From Deltaproteobacteria bacterium (lineage in GTDB: Bacteria > Desulfobacterota > DSM-4660 > Desulfatiglandales > Desulfatiglandaceae), in NCBI GenBank assembly GCA_018644785.1, contig JABGPV010000292.1:1-6081 (forward strand): DNA of 6,081 bases, in the 5' to 3' direction. How positions within the stretch are numbered: the first letter of the stretch is position 1; the number at the start of each line of letters is the position of its first letter. Below the pieces are notes generated by a model. That model saw only the letters and a list, made by a program, of their open reading frames with translations. It was not told where the DNA came from and ran no database searches. This document shows positions 5,994-6,081 of this stretch, in pieces. The position numbers and the translations under genes are program-made.

Positions 5994-6081
5994 ATGGGAG
6001 AGATATTTCAAACTGTCAAAGTTGCGGTGGTCCAAGCCGGTCCGGTACTGTTTGACCGGGAGGCAGCCATTGAGAAAACCT
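5994..6081 (+). CDS. Nitrilase / carbon-nitrogen hydrolase family protein, N-terminal part
   Basis: Only the first 29 codons are in the window; the gene runs off the right edge. The segment VKVAVVQAGPVLFDREAAI at residues 8-26 matches the first beta strand and following loop of the nitrilase superfamily. The VLFDREA-x-x-EKT continuation is typical of true nitrilases (branch 1, aliphatic, aromatic or beta-cyanoalanine nitrilases), which turn nitriles into carboxylic acids and ammonia. The catalytic Glu, Lys and Cys lie beyond the window, so activity cannot be confirmed, and an amidase-type member is not excluded. It follows the Cys/Met PLP gene by 10 bp, so it is very probably in the same operon. 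Confidence 0.75.
   Translation, partial: MGEIFQTVKVAVVQAGPVLFDREAAIEKT

Overview
The window looks like chromosomal DNA of an anaerobic or facultative Gram-negative bacterium. A sulfate-reducing Desulfobacterota-type organism is my best guess, from the moderate GC content, the very long KamA-family radical SAM protein, the MarC-family membrane protein and the E. coli-type xanthine dehydrogenase subunit. This placement is inference: no rRNA or other phylogenetic marker is present. Coding density is high. I see no mobile element, tRNA, rRNA or CRISPR array.

Layout, left to right. (1) 1-1007 (+): the C-terminal 334 codons of a molybdenum-hydroxylase large subunit, xdhA, running in from the left edge. 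(2) 1008-1049: a short convergent junction carrying chained, mutually exclusive inverted repeats. (3) 1745-3538 (-), then 1050-1691 (-): a two-gene leftward unit of a 597-residue KamA-family radical SAM/PLP aminomutase and a 213-residue MarC-family membrane protein. (4) 3539-3737: a 199-bp divergent intergenic region with weak candidate promoters in both directions and two small inverted repeats. (5) 3738 to the right edge (+): a tight three-gene unit of a HisC-type aminotransferase, a Cys/Met-metabolism PLP enzyme (gaps of 26 and 10 bp) and the first 29 codons of a nitrilase-superfamily protein.

The most interesting points are two. First, the aminomutase keeps the SAM cluster cysteines, the PLP lysine and the carboxylate-binding arginine. 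However, the two aspartates that hold the side-chain amine of lysine in lysine 2,3-aminomutase are replaced by Lys485 and Asn523, the replacement reported for glutamate 2,3-aminomutase. It may therefore make beta-glutamate (3-aminoglutarate) rather than beta-lysine. Second, the rightward unit joins two PLP enzymes to a nitrilase, which suggests a small amino-nitrile or cyanide-linked amino acid pathway rather than ordinary histidine or methionine synthesis. With the divergent aminomutase, the locus may be centred on glutamate-like amino acids, but that link is speculative.
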